A DNA stretch of 49,111 nt, taken from positions 1 through 49,111 of IMG/VR virus record IMGVR_UViG_3300042559_002235. One strand, written 5' to 3'. This DNA comes from a virus. Position numbers and translations under genes: made by a program. Under the pieces are notes generated by a model. That model was not told the DNA's origin and searched no databases. It was given only the letters and a program-made list of their open reading frames with translations. Positions 16,704 through 23,655 of this stretch are shown here, one piece after another; within the stretch, counting starts at the first letter, position 1; the number at the start of each line of letters is the position of its first letter.

Positions 16704-17217
16704 ACTTCTTAAGATGATCTTCAGTTATTATAATGAAGGTATATCCCTTTTTATTACACCATTCAATCACGGTTTCCCACTTTTGTTTATTTTTATAAGC
16801 CATTTTTAAGTCGTACTCAAAGTTTTTTAGTTTCTTAGTTCCTTTATCAGGTACTTCTAATCTTCCTTCGTTTAGAGCTTGAACCATTTTATACTCTTTC
16901 ATTGGTTTAACTTCGGCTACTATTTGTTTTAGTTCTCCATTGATTCTCATTTCATAATAAAAGTCAACGTGATATATATGACTTTTGACTTTTGTGTCAC
17001 CATTATCAAAGTGTGTCATTTGATATGGTATTTGTAAACATTCTGCTCCCCATTTTATAATTTCTGATTTCATGTCTAACCAATACATAATTTTCTTTTC
17101 CCAAGAACTTCTAAAATAAACACCACCTTGTGTATTTAACTTAATTACCTTGTCTTTATTCTTAGGTATATAATTTCCTTGATTATAATTAGAGTTATTT
17201 GGTTTTGAATTTAACAT
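16693..17217 (-). CDS. gp4: Head-completion protein gp4-like
   Basis: 174 residues against 150 in T4 gp4. The order YIPKNKDK...VYFRSSWEKKIMYWLD...IIKWGAECLQIPYQ...YHVDFYYEM...QIVAEVKPMKE...KWETVIEWCNKKGYTFIIITEDHL follows T4 gp4 closely. The D and E-x-K residues form a PD-(D/E)xK-type nuclease site. gp4 is needed to finish filled heads before tail joining. A palindromic TTTATATATAAA lies 16-18 nt upstream and is shared with the divergent gene at 17260. Confidence 0.9.
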   Translation of the reverse strand: MLNSKPNNSNYNQGNYIPKNKDKVIKLNTQGGVYFRSSWEKKIMYWLDMKSEIIKWGAECLQIPYQMTHFDNGDTKVKSHIYHVDFYYEMRINGELKQIVAEVKPMKEYKMVQALNEGRLEVPDKGTKKLKNFEYDLKMAYKNKQKWETVIEWCNKKGYTFIIITEDHLKKFNV

Positions 17218-17233
17218 ATCTATAATAGTTTTC

Positions 17234-17245
17234 TTTATATATAAA
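17234..17245. promoter_or_regulatory. Palindromic promoter motif for two divergent genes
   Basis: TTTATATATAAA is a perfect palindrome and gives a TTTATATATA motif on each strand, about 16-18 nt from the ATGs at 17217 (minus) and 17260 (plus). Confidence 0.45.
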
Positions 17246-17259
17246 AGAAAATTAAACTC

Positions 17260-17955
17260 ATGGGGGAATTGGTTGATAGAATAGGTCTTAGAATGTTAGT
17301 TGACGGAGATGGTATAGCAGATAATTTTAAAAATAACTCTTTATATTTTTATAATAAGTATCAAAAATCTGATAAAGATGTTTTTGCTATTGATGTTAAG
17401 GATTTAATGCCTGGTATGTTTTTTCACTTACATTACCTTGATAGTTCTAATTGGATGAAGTGGTCTCCTATTTTTGTTACAAACTATAAAAAAATAGGAA
17501 AACAGATAATAGTATTTGGTGTTAATTTAAATTTTATACCACTTGAAGTAAGAGCTTTTTTATTTGATAAATTTATTACAGAAGAGGATTTAGACCAAAA
17601 TAGACCATTAAAAGTTAATTATGAGGGTATGTATGCTGAACTTATAAAGTTTGGATTTGAATATTCTATCGTTGAATATGATGTTAGATTGGTTAAATTA
17701 GTTCATAGAATTGATATGAGTTTAGTTCCTAGATTTTTAATATCTGGACACCCTAAAAATAAATATGATCCAGGTAAGTTATTTGATATATGGCAAGTTA
17801 AGTTAAAGGATAAGGATAAGAGACATCAAGAAATAATGAACTCATCTATGGATGACTTCTATGATGTTCGAGGAGAAATTTCCGATAAATATGTTGTATT
17901 GAAAAAACATATACAAAGAATTCAAAGCAATCAAAAAAAATATGGTAATAAATAA
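17260..17955 (+). CDS. Conserved phage protein, probably virion-associated
   Basis: 231 residues. The central region MPGMFFHLHYLD...WSPIFVTNYKKIGKQIIVFGVNLNFIPLEVRAFLFDKF resembles a block found in many T4-like phages of marine and Bacteroidetes hosts, with the GxNLNFIPLxVR pattern. I cannot name its function. The C-terminus is basic and helical. It lies between gp4 and the portal, consistent with a head or neck role. Confidence 0.65.
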   Translation: MGELVDRIGLRMLVDGDGIADNFKNNSLYFYNKYQKSDKDVFAIDVKDLMPGMFFHLHYLDSSNWMKWSPIFVTNYKKIGKQIIVFGVNLNFIPLEVRAFLFDKFITEEDLDQNRPLKVNYEGMYAELIKFGFEYSIVEYDVRLVKLVHRIDMSLVPRFLISGHPKNKYDPGKLFDIWQVKLKDKDKRHQEIMNSSMDDFYDVRGEISDKYVVLKKHIQRIQSNQKKYGNK

Positions 17956-17965
17956 TTAATATATA
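17956..17965 (+). promoter_or_regulatory. Late-type promoter motif TTAATATATA
   Basis: Exact motif 24 nt before the ATG at 17990, directly after the preceding stop codon. Confidence 0.6.
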
Positions 17966-17989
17966 ATCATATAAAATATACAAAATACT

Positions 17990-18466
17990 ATGAAACACAT
18001 CAGAAAATTTGAAGAATTGGATTACTCAACATATATCAGTGCTGCTGATAAATTAGAAGATTTTGGGCAAATCGATAGAGCTAAAGAATTAAGAACACAC
18101 GCTGTTAATATGTCTAGAAGAGAAGTTGACGAGATGATTTTTGGTATTTTAGTTGGTGGTGTTAGACCTTTTCCTGAGGCTAAGTTCCAAGAGATGAGTT
18201 TATTTAGATCAGGTGAGTCTTTTTTACTTAGATCCATATTCAACTCTGGTAATAATACACATAGAATAGACTCTGTTATCGATCCTAAAACAGGTGATAT
18301 TACTTGGAGTGAAGGTAATAAATTTTTAGAGAAAAGATCAGCTATGAAATTTCAAAAATTAGTAGATGCAATTTCTAAAAATCAAGACGATTTTCAATCA
18401 TTTTTCGTTGAAAGTAAGCTAACTTCAACAGATTTGAAGGTTGTTTTTAGAACTTTCTATGTATAA
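17990..18466 (+). CDS. Unknown protein with capsid-targeting-like N-terminus
   Basis: 158 residues. It begins MKHIRKFEEL, almost the same ten residues as the unrelated proteins at 8358 and 9103. The remainder (AADKLEDFGQIDRAKELRTHA, ending in VVFRTFYV) shows a helical start and a mixed C-terminal half, without a recognised family. Placement directly before the portal gene, with a late-type promoter, fits a prohead internal protein. Confidence 0.7.
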   Translation: MKHIRKFEELDYSTYISAADKLEDFGQIDRAKELRTHAVNMSRREVDEMIFGILVGGVRPFPEAKFQEMSLFRSGESFLLRSIFNSGNNTHRIDSVIDPKTGDITWSEGNKFLEKRSAMKFQKLVDAISKNQDDFQSFFVESKLTSTDLKVVFRTFYV

Positions 18467-18503
18467 TTCAACATTATCAATTGTTTGGAGGGACTCTTTG
18501 ATT

Positions 18504-18513
18504 TTAATATATA
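18504..18513 (+). promoter_or_regulatory. Late-type promoter motif TTAATATATA
   Basis: Exact motif 24 nt before the portal ATG at 18538. Confidence 0.65.
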
Positions 18514-18537
18514 ATATAAATTTTATTAAAACAATAA

Positions 18538-20253
18538 ATGGCTTCTTATAATCAATCTAATCAAGATACATCAAATTCGAATTTCGCTTACACAAATAGT
18601 GCAGTTGAAAACAAAGGACTTTTTAATAGAATTTTAAGAAGTTTATCATCATATGGTATGAATTATGATGATATGATTGTTAGAAATCAAGTAGGTATTG
18701 GTATCAACGAAGATCCATACGCTGCTAGAGGTAACTCAATGTATGATTTCTTTTCTCAAAGAGCCGTTGCTTCGGTATTAAATAGAAAATCTATTCCTTA
18801 CTTAGATAAAGCATATGGTGATAAAAGAAGAATCCTAAGAGAGTATTCTATTAAAGATGAGATTAGAGACTTTGTTAGTTCGATAGCTGATGAGAGTATC
18901 GTTTACAATGATGATAGAGACTTTTGTTCTCCAAAAACATTATCTAATGAGTATCCACAAGAAGTAAAAGATAAATATCAAGAGTATTTTGAAAAAATTT
19001 ATAATAAGTTTGGATTCGGTGATAGTATCACGGCTTGGAATATGATGAAAGACTTTTTAGTTGATGGTTATTTAGCACTTGAAATTATTTATGATGATAA
19101 AAAGAAAAATATCATTGGATTTAATAGATTAAGACCAGAAACTTTAGTTCCAGCTTATGAACCAACAATAGGTCACTTATGGATTCAGTTTCCAGAGGAT
19201 CCTCAATTAAGAAGAATATTCTTAGATTCTCAAATAGTTTATATTTCTTACTCTACTCAAAATGATTATTCAGAAACTTCTTATGTTGAAGGTTTAATTA
19301 AACCATATAATCAGTTAAAGATTCTTGAACAAACAAGAGTTATGTTTAACATTATTAATGCTACCGTTTATCAAAAATTTACTATTCCAATTAAAGGTTT
19401 ATCAAGACAAAGAGCTGAAGAACAAATTGGTCAATTAATTAATGACTATTCTGAAGAAGTAGAATGGGATGATACATTAGGTACTTTAAGTATCAATGGG
19501 GCTAAACACTTACCTTATAATAAACAAATTTGGTTTCCTGAAGGAGATGCTGGTACACCAGCTATGGAATTAGTTTCACCAGAAGGACATAACTTGAATG
19601 AGTCTGATATGTTAACTTGGTTCTATAATGCTTTGAAAAGAGCTTCTAAAATTCCTTTCCAAAGATTCGATAAAGAAAATGGTGGTGGTAACCTTTTCTC
19701 AGATGCTTCTGAGATGACAAGAGATGAGATTAAGTTTTATAACTTTGTTAATAGATTAAGAGCTAACTTTAAAGAATTAATTGTTAAACCTCTTAAATTA
19801 CAAATGTTAATTGAGTTCCCTGAGTTGAAAGATGATGAAGTTATCATGAATCAAATGGATATTACTTTTAACTCAAATCAAGTATTTGAAGAGTGGAAGA
19901 AATTAGGAAACTTAGCTAAGAAAGCTGAGATATTTGGAACATTAGTTGGAATTATGAATGGTGAGAAACCTTACTTCCACGTTGATTACTTAATAGACAA
20001 TGTATTTAAACTTACTCAAGAGGAAATTGCTGAAAATCAAAGATACTGGGCTAAAGATGCTGCGTCTGTCGCCGCCGCTGCCGCCGCTGCCGGTGGTGCT
20101 CCTGCTGAAGGTGGTGAAGCTCCTGCTGAAGGTGGTGAGACGCCTCCTGCTGAAGGTGAAGCTCCTGCTCAAGGTGCTCAAGCCGCTCCAGAAGCTCCGG
20201 CTGAGGGTGGAGAAACTCCTCCTGCTGAAGGTGGTGGGGAATTCGAATTCTAG
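18538..20253 (+). CDS. gp20: Portal protein (gp20-like)
   Basis: 571 residues; the dodecameric ring at the head vertex through which DNA passes. Portal blocks include YGDKRRILREYS, NMMKDFLVDGYLALEIIYD, GFNRLRPETLVPAY, YSETSYVEGLIKPYNQLKILE and ASKIPFQRFDKENGGGN. T4 gp20 has 524 residues. The last 60 residues here are an Ala/Gly/Pro/Glu-rich tail (GGAPAEGGEAPAEGG) encoded by locally G+C-rich triplet repeats, ending GGGEFEF. The tail is probably disordered and not part of the conserved portal. The 3' end overlaps the next minus-strand gene by 4 nt. Confidence 0.93.
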   Translation: MASYNQSNQDTSNSNFAYTNSAVENKGLFNRILRSLSSYGMNYDDMIVRNQVGIGINEDPYAARGNSMYDFFSQRAVASVLNRKSIPYLDKAYGDKRRILREYSIKDEIRDFVSSIADESIVYNDDRDFCSPKTLSNEYPQEVKDKYQEYFEKIYNKFGFGDSITAWNMMKDFLVDGYLALEIIYDDKKKNIIGFNRLRPETLVPAYEPTIGHLWIQFPEDPQLRRIFLDSQIVYISYSTQNDYSETSYVEGLIKPYNQLKILEQTRVMFNIINATVYQKFTIPIKGLSRQRAEEQIGQLINDYSEEVEWDDTLGTLSINGAKHLPYNKQIWFPEGDAGTPAMELVSPEGHNLNESDMLTWFYNALKRASKIPFQRFDKENGGGNLFSDASEMTRDEIKFYNFVNRLRANFKELIVKPLKLQMLIEFPELKDDEVIMNQMDITFNSNQVFEEWKKLGNLAKKAEIFGTLVGIMNGEKPYFHVDYLIDNVFKLTQEEIAENQRYWAKDAASVAAAAAAAGGAPAEGGEAPAEGGETPPAEGEAPAQGAQAAPEAPAEGGETPPAEGGGEFEF

Positions 20254-20687
20254 TTATCTAGAATCTCTTTATCAAATTTTGTAAGACTGGATATTCCTTT
20301 ACTTAATATTTTATCAAGAACAATATCCTTTGTAGTAAAATCTTCTTTGAAACTTAATATTAATTTAAGTATGATATTAGACATATCTTGTCCAATATTA
20401 TTTTCAAAAAGAACATCAAAGTGGTTGTCGAAAAATATATCAGTTGATAAATCCACCACTTTGAATTTTATTCCATATTTTTTATATAGATTTGATATGT
20501 CTACTAATAGGTTATCATCTAATATAGCAAACATACATTCATTATCATTATCATCTATGTATTCAATTGCACTAAATTTGGAATATAAAGATTCGATATA
20601 TTCAATCTCAGAAATAGACATTTTATCTATGATTTCATTTAAATAGTCCTGATTGGCTTCTGTTAATATGTTGATAAATTTCATCAT
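20250..20687 (-). CDS. Unknown protein with capsid-targeting-like N-terminus
   Basis: 145 residues. It starts MMKFINILTEANQ; L-T-E before Ala is a good match to the T4 gp21 cleavage rule ([LI]-x-E). The C-terminus LDKILSKGISSLTKFDKEILD matches the C-terminal module of the protein at 1168-1515. The middle is acidic without a known fold. Its start overlaps the stop of the upstream gene (ATGA), so the two are coupled. Confidence 0.65.
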   Translation of the reverse strand: MMKFINILTEANQDYLNEIIDKMSISEIEYIESLYSKFSAIEYIDDNDNECMFAILDDNLLVDISNLYKKYGIKFKVVDLSTDIFFDNHFDVLFENNIGQDMSNIILKLILSFKEDFTTKDIVLDKILSKGISSLTKFDKEILDN

Positions 20688-21133
20688 GCTGTCATTTTTG
20701 GATATGTAAAGTAGAAAGATTTGACTTGATTATCTACTATGTTTTGTCTGAGTTCTAGTTCAACTCCTGATTCAATTAAGTTTCTGATAATCTTACCCCA
20801 TTCAGTAGTCATTGTTTTAATTGTTATTTCTAATTCTAAAACATTATTACCTTTGAGTATAAATTTCATAAACTTTATAGCAGATGATGATTTTTTAAGA
20901 ACATCATAGTCATAATTATCATCTGTTACAACATTTACATACATAACACCAAGAGAATGTGCGGATATATCTAAAGTAAATTCAATCTTTTTATCTTCTA
21001 AAATTGAATTTAGTTTAATATCTCTTTTATATTCTTTCCAATTACTAAAATTAGATAATAGTTTCTCGTATTGTTCTAAATTATTATTATCTAATTTAAT
21101 ATTAAAAGACTTTGTTACACTCCAACCATCCAT
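20684..21133 (-). CDS. Unknown protein
   Basis: 149 residues starting MDGWSVTKSFNI. It alternates beta-like and helical stretches (IEFTLDISAHSLGVMYVNVVT, broken here). No motif recognised. It is transcribed after the RNase R gene, whose stop abuts its ATG, and overlaps the next gene by 4 nt, so it belongs to a minus-strand operon. Confidence 0.6.
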   Translation of the reverse strand: MDGWSVTKSFNIKLDNNNLEQYEKLLSNFSNWKEYKRDIKLNSILEDKKIEFTLDISAHSLGVMYVNVVTDDNYDYDVLKKSSSAIKFMKFILKGNNVLELEITIKTMTTEWGKIIRNLIESGVELELRQNIVDNQVKSFYFTYPKMTA

Positions 21134-23014
21134 TTAAAATATTGTGAAATCTATTTGTTTTCTTTCTAAGTCTACTGATTTAACTACAACTTTAACAGGA
21201 TCTCCTAATCTGATTTTATCACCTAATTCATTAGTTATAGTATAGTTATTTGTATCAACTGACCATTTACCTTCTAATGTTTGATATCTAACCATTCCTT
21301 CACATTTACTTTCGGTTAATTCAACATACATACCCCAATCACTTACTCCTGATACGATTCCATCAAATACTTTTCCGATTTTATCTAAAAGATATTCAGC
21401 TTGTTTATATTTAATAGAATCTCTTTGAGCTTTAGCAGCAATCAATTCACGGGATGAACACCATTTAGCTTGGTCTTCAACTTTACCAGGGTTTCCCTGT
21501 TTTCCTTTATTTAAGAAATCAAATAAAATTCTATGTGTGATTAAATCAGGATATCTTCTAATTGGACTTGTAAAGTGTGAATAGTGTGTAAATCCTAAAC
21601 CATAGTGTCCTATGTTCTTGATTGTATAAGTAGCCTTAGACATACATCTAGTAACTAATGTTTCTATCATATTCTCTTCAGGTGTTCCTTTAATCTGAAC
21701 TAGTAAATTGTTAAGTGACTTCTTCAAGTCATTCGACTCTACATCTACATCTAATTCGTATTTAAATGTGTTGCAAATTCCAACCAATTCATTTAACTTA
21801 TCGATATTAGGTGTATCGTGAACTCTATATACATTTGCCCATCCAGCTGTTGAAAGTGTCTTAGCAACAGATTTATTAGCTAATAACATAAATTCTTCAA
21901 TTAATTTATTAGCTTCTTTTTGTTCTTTGAAATAAACACCAATTGGTTTCTTGTTATCTGGTGCTAATTTGAATTTAACTTCAATGCCTCCCATTTCAAT
22001 AGAACCATCTTTAATTCTTTTCTTTCTGATTTTTCTAGCAATAGAATCTAAAATTCTTATCTCTTTATTATAATCACCATCAACACCTTCAATTATCTCT
22101 TGAGCTTCTTCGTATGAGTATCTTCTATCAGAGTGTATTATTGTTTTTCCTTGCCAAGTATCTAATATATTACCATCATAGTCTAATGTGAATATAACAG
22201 AGAATGCTAGTCTATCTTCGTGAGGTTTTAGAGAACATATCCCATTACTTAATCTTTCTGGTAACATTGGAACACATCTATCCACTAAATAAACAGAGGT
22301 AGCTCTTTTGAAAGCTTCTTCATCTAATTTAGTTTCAGGTTTTACATAATGAGCAACATCTGCGATGTGTACTCCTACTTCAATTTTATTATCACTTATT
22401 ATATTAACTGATAAAGCATCATCAAAGTCTTTAGCATCAACTGGGTCAATAGTTAAGGTTGTTATACCTCTCATATCTCTTCGAGATTTAATTTCTTTTT
22501 CAGTTATAATCTCTGGTACTAATTCAGCCTCATTTATAACATCTTGTGGGAAATCAACAGGTAGATTATATTCATACATAATTGAGTTCATCTCAGCGTT
22601 GTTATCACCAGAATCTCCTAATATTTTAACTATTTTACCTTGTGGTGATTTACTATCAGTCCACTTTACTAACTCAACAATAACCTTTTGATTATCTTCA
22701 GCTACTAATCCACCTTTGATATAGAAATCAACTGGAATTCTATTACTATCTGGTATTACAAATGTTGATTTTTTACCTATTTGTACTTTTCCAACAAATT
22801 CTGTCTTATATCTTGAAACTACTTCAGTAACTTTTCCTTCTAGCTTTTTCTCAGCTTTGAATATTTCAATTTTCACTTTATCTAAGTGTAATGAGTTAAG
22901 TGTATTCTTTTTATAAATGAATACTTCTTTCTCTTCTATTTTTAGAGATGCGTTTCCGTTTGTCGAAAATTCTATTTGTCCTACAAATACATCTCCCTCT
23001 TTTAATTCTATCAT
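21134..23014 (-). CDS. rnr: Exoribonuclease RNase R (RNB family)
   Basis: 626 residues. N-terminal OB-like cold-shock segments are followed by the RNB catalytic domain. TLTIDPVDAKDFDDAL (about 190-205) carries the metal-binding Asp residues, ADVAHYV follows, and FTHYSHFTSPIRRYPDL marks the end of the RNB core. A C-terminal S1 domain (GIVSGVSDWGMYVEL) is present. E. coli RNase R has 813 residues; the extra N-terminal helix-turn-helix and the Lys-rich tail are missing here. RNase R digests structured RNA 3' to 5' and, in E. coli, clears non-stop mRNA during tmRNA rescue. The window also has a tmRNA gene. Confidence 0.93.
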   Translation of the reverse strand: MIELKEGDVFVGQIEFSTNGNASLKIEEKEVFIYKKNTLNSLHLDKVKIEIFKAEKKLEGKVTEVVSRYKTEFVGKVQIGKKSTFVIPDSNRIPVDFYIKGGLVAEDNQKVIVELVKWTDSKSPQGKIVKILGDSGDNNAEMNSIMYEYNLPVDFPQDVINEAELVPEIITEKEIKSRRDMRGITTLTIDPVDAKDFDDALSVNIISDNKIEVGVHIADVAHYVKPETKLDEEAFKRATSVYLVDRCVPMLPERLSNGICSLKPHEDRLAFSVIFTLDYDGNILDTWQGKTIIHSDRRYSYEEAQEIIEGVDGDYNKEIRILDSIARKIRKKRIKDGSIEMGGIEVKFKLAPDNKKPIGVYFKEQKEANKLIEEFMLLANKSVAKTLSTAGWANVYRVHDTPNIDKLNELVGICNTFKYELDVDVESNDLKKSLNNLLVQIKGTPEENMIETLVTRCMSKATYTIKNIGHYGLGFTHYSHFTSPIRRYPDLITHRILFDFLNKGKQGNPGKVEDQAKWCSSRELIAAKAQRDSIKYKQAEYLLDKIGKVFDGIVSGVSDWGMYVELTESKCEGMVRYQTLEGKWSVDTNNYTITNELGDKIRLGDPVKVVVKSVDLERKQIDFTIF

Positions 23015-23035
23015 ATGTTTATTCTATTAGTGAAT

Positions 23036-23422
23036 TTAATTTTGTTTATCTCTCTTTGAGATATTATCTACACCATACTTCTCAACTAGAGTTTTTTTCA
23101 TCTTAGTAAGAACCTTTTTATTTTGTATTGGGTAGTCAACTCCGAAGTTTTCTCTTAGTGTTTTCTTTCTTTTTACTTCGGAACATTTTCTACAATAATA
23201 TTCACCCCACTTATTATCATATTTAATATAGTTTTTAAAGATTACATCCTTTTCTATACCACATCCATCACATTTACAAGTTATTTTATAATGTGATCCT
23301 TTTGACATTAACTCTATGGGTATTTGTATATTTTCCCCAATAGTTACATCATATCCCAAATCTTCATAGTATTGAAAGTTTGATTCATTTATTTTAATAT
23401 CTATTACTCTTGTTAGTATCAT
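23036..23422 (-). CDS. Zinc-finger N-terminal fragment of a homing-endonuclease-type protein
   Basis: Start placed at MILTRVIDIKI (23422); the frame begins six codons earlier. C-x2-C pairs (CKCDGC near 52, CRKC near 83) suggest a zinc-binding domain. Then come two copies of a KTLxExFGVDxxxQ motif (KTLRENFGVDYPIQN, KTLVEKYGVDNISK). These repeats are typical of the DNA-binding part of phage homing endonucleases that normally continue into a nuclease domain. The protein stops after the second copy, so it is probably truncated or a stand-alone DNA-binding remnant. Confidence 0.55.
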   Translation of the reverse strand: MILTRVIDIKINESNFQYYEDLGYDVTIGENIQIPIELMSKGSHYKITCKCDGCGIEKDVIFKNYIKYDNKWGEYYCRKCSEVKRKKTLRENFGVDYPIQNKKVLTKMKKTLVEKYGVDNISKRDKQN

Positions 23423-23476
23423 AAATCCTCGAATTTGCAAAAATTTCTATTATTTATTAAGTTAATCACTGCCCCT

Positions 23477-23590
23477 CTGTAAAAAATCCATTCACTTAGG
23501 AAATCATATTCATTATTTCGATAAATACATTACTTTGAACCTGCTTAGTATAACAAAGTCAATTGTTGTAGAAGTTCTGTAAAAAATCCA
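23477..23590 (+). repeat. Two copies of CTGTAAAAAATCCA, 100 bp apart
   Basis: Identical 14-mers at 23477-23490 and 23577-23590 in the 233-bp gap before the protease-scaffold gene. A third copy with one change (CTATAAAAAATCCA) precedes the capsid gene at 25775-25788. The gap has no gene. It also holds a short ACTTTG/CAAAGT inverted repeat. Confidence 0.6.
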
Positions 23591-23617
23591 CTCTTTATTT
23601 TTAACGGTTTTTTGAAG

Positions 23618-23627
23618 TGAATATATA
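23618..23627 (+). promoter_or_regulatory. Late-type promoter variant TGAATATATA
   Basis: One-base variant of the late motif, 28 nt before the ATG at 23656. The same 28-nt gap separates the motif from the ATG at 12935 and 25854. Confidence 0.5.
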
Positions 23628-23655
23628 CTCTATATTTTAAAAAATAACTATTTAA

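Noticed and set aside
20230-20253. GAATTCGAATTC, possibly a cloning-vector scar
   Set aside because: It is in frame at the natural end of the portal tail (GEFEF) with no vector sequence around it.
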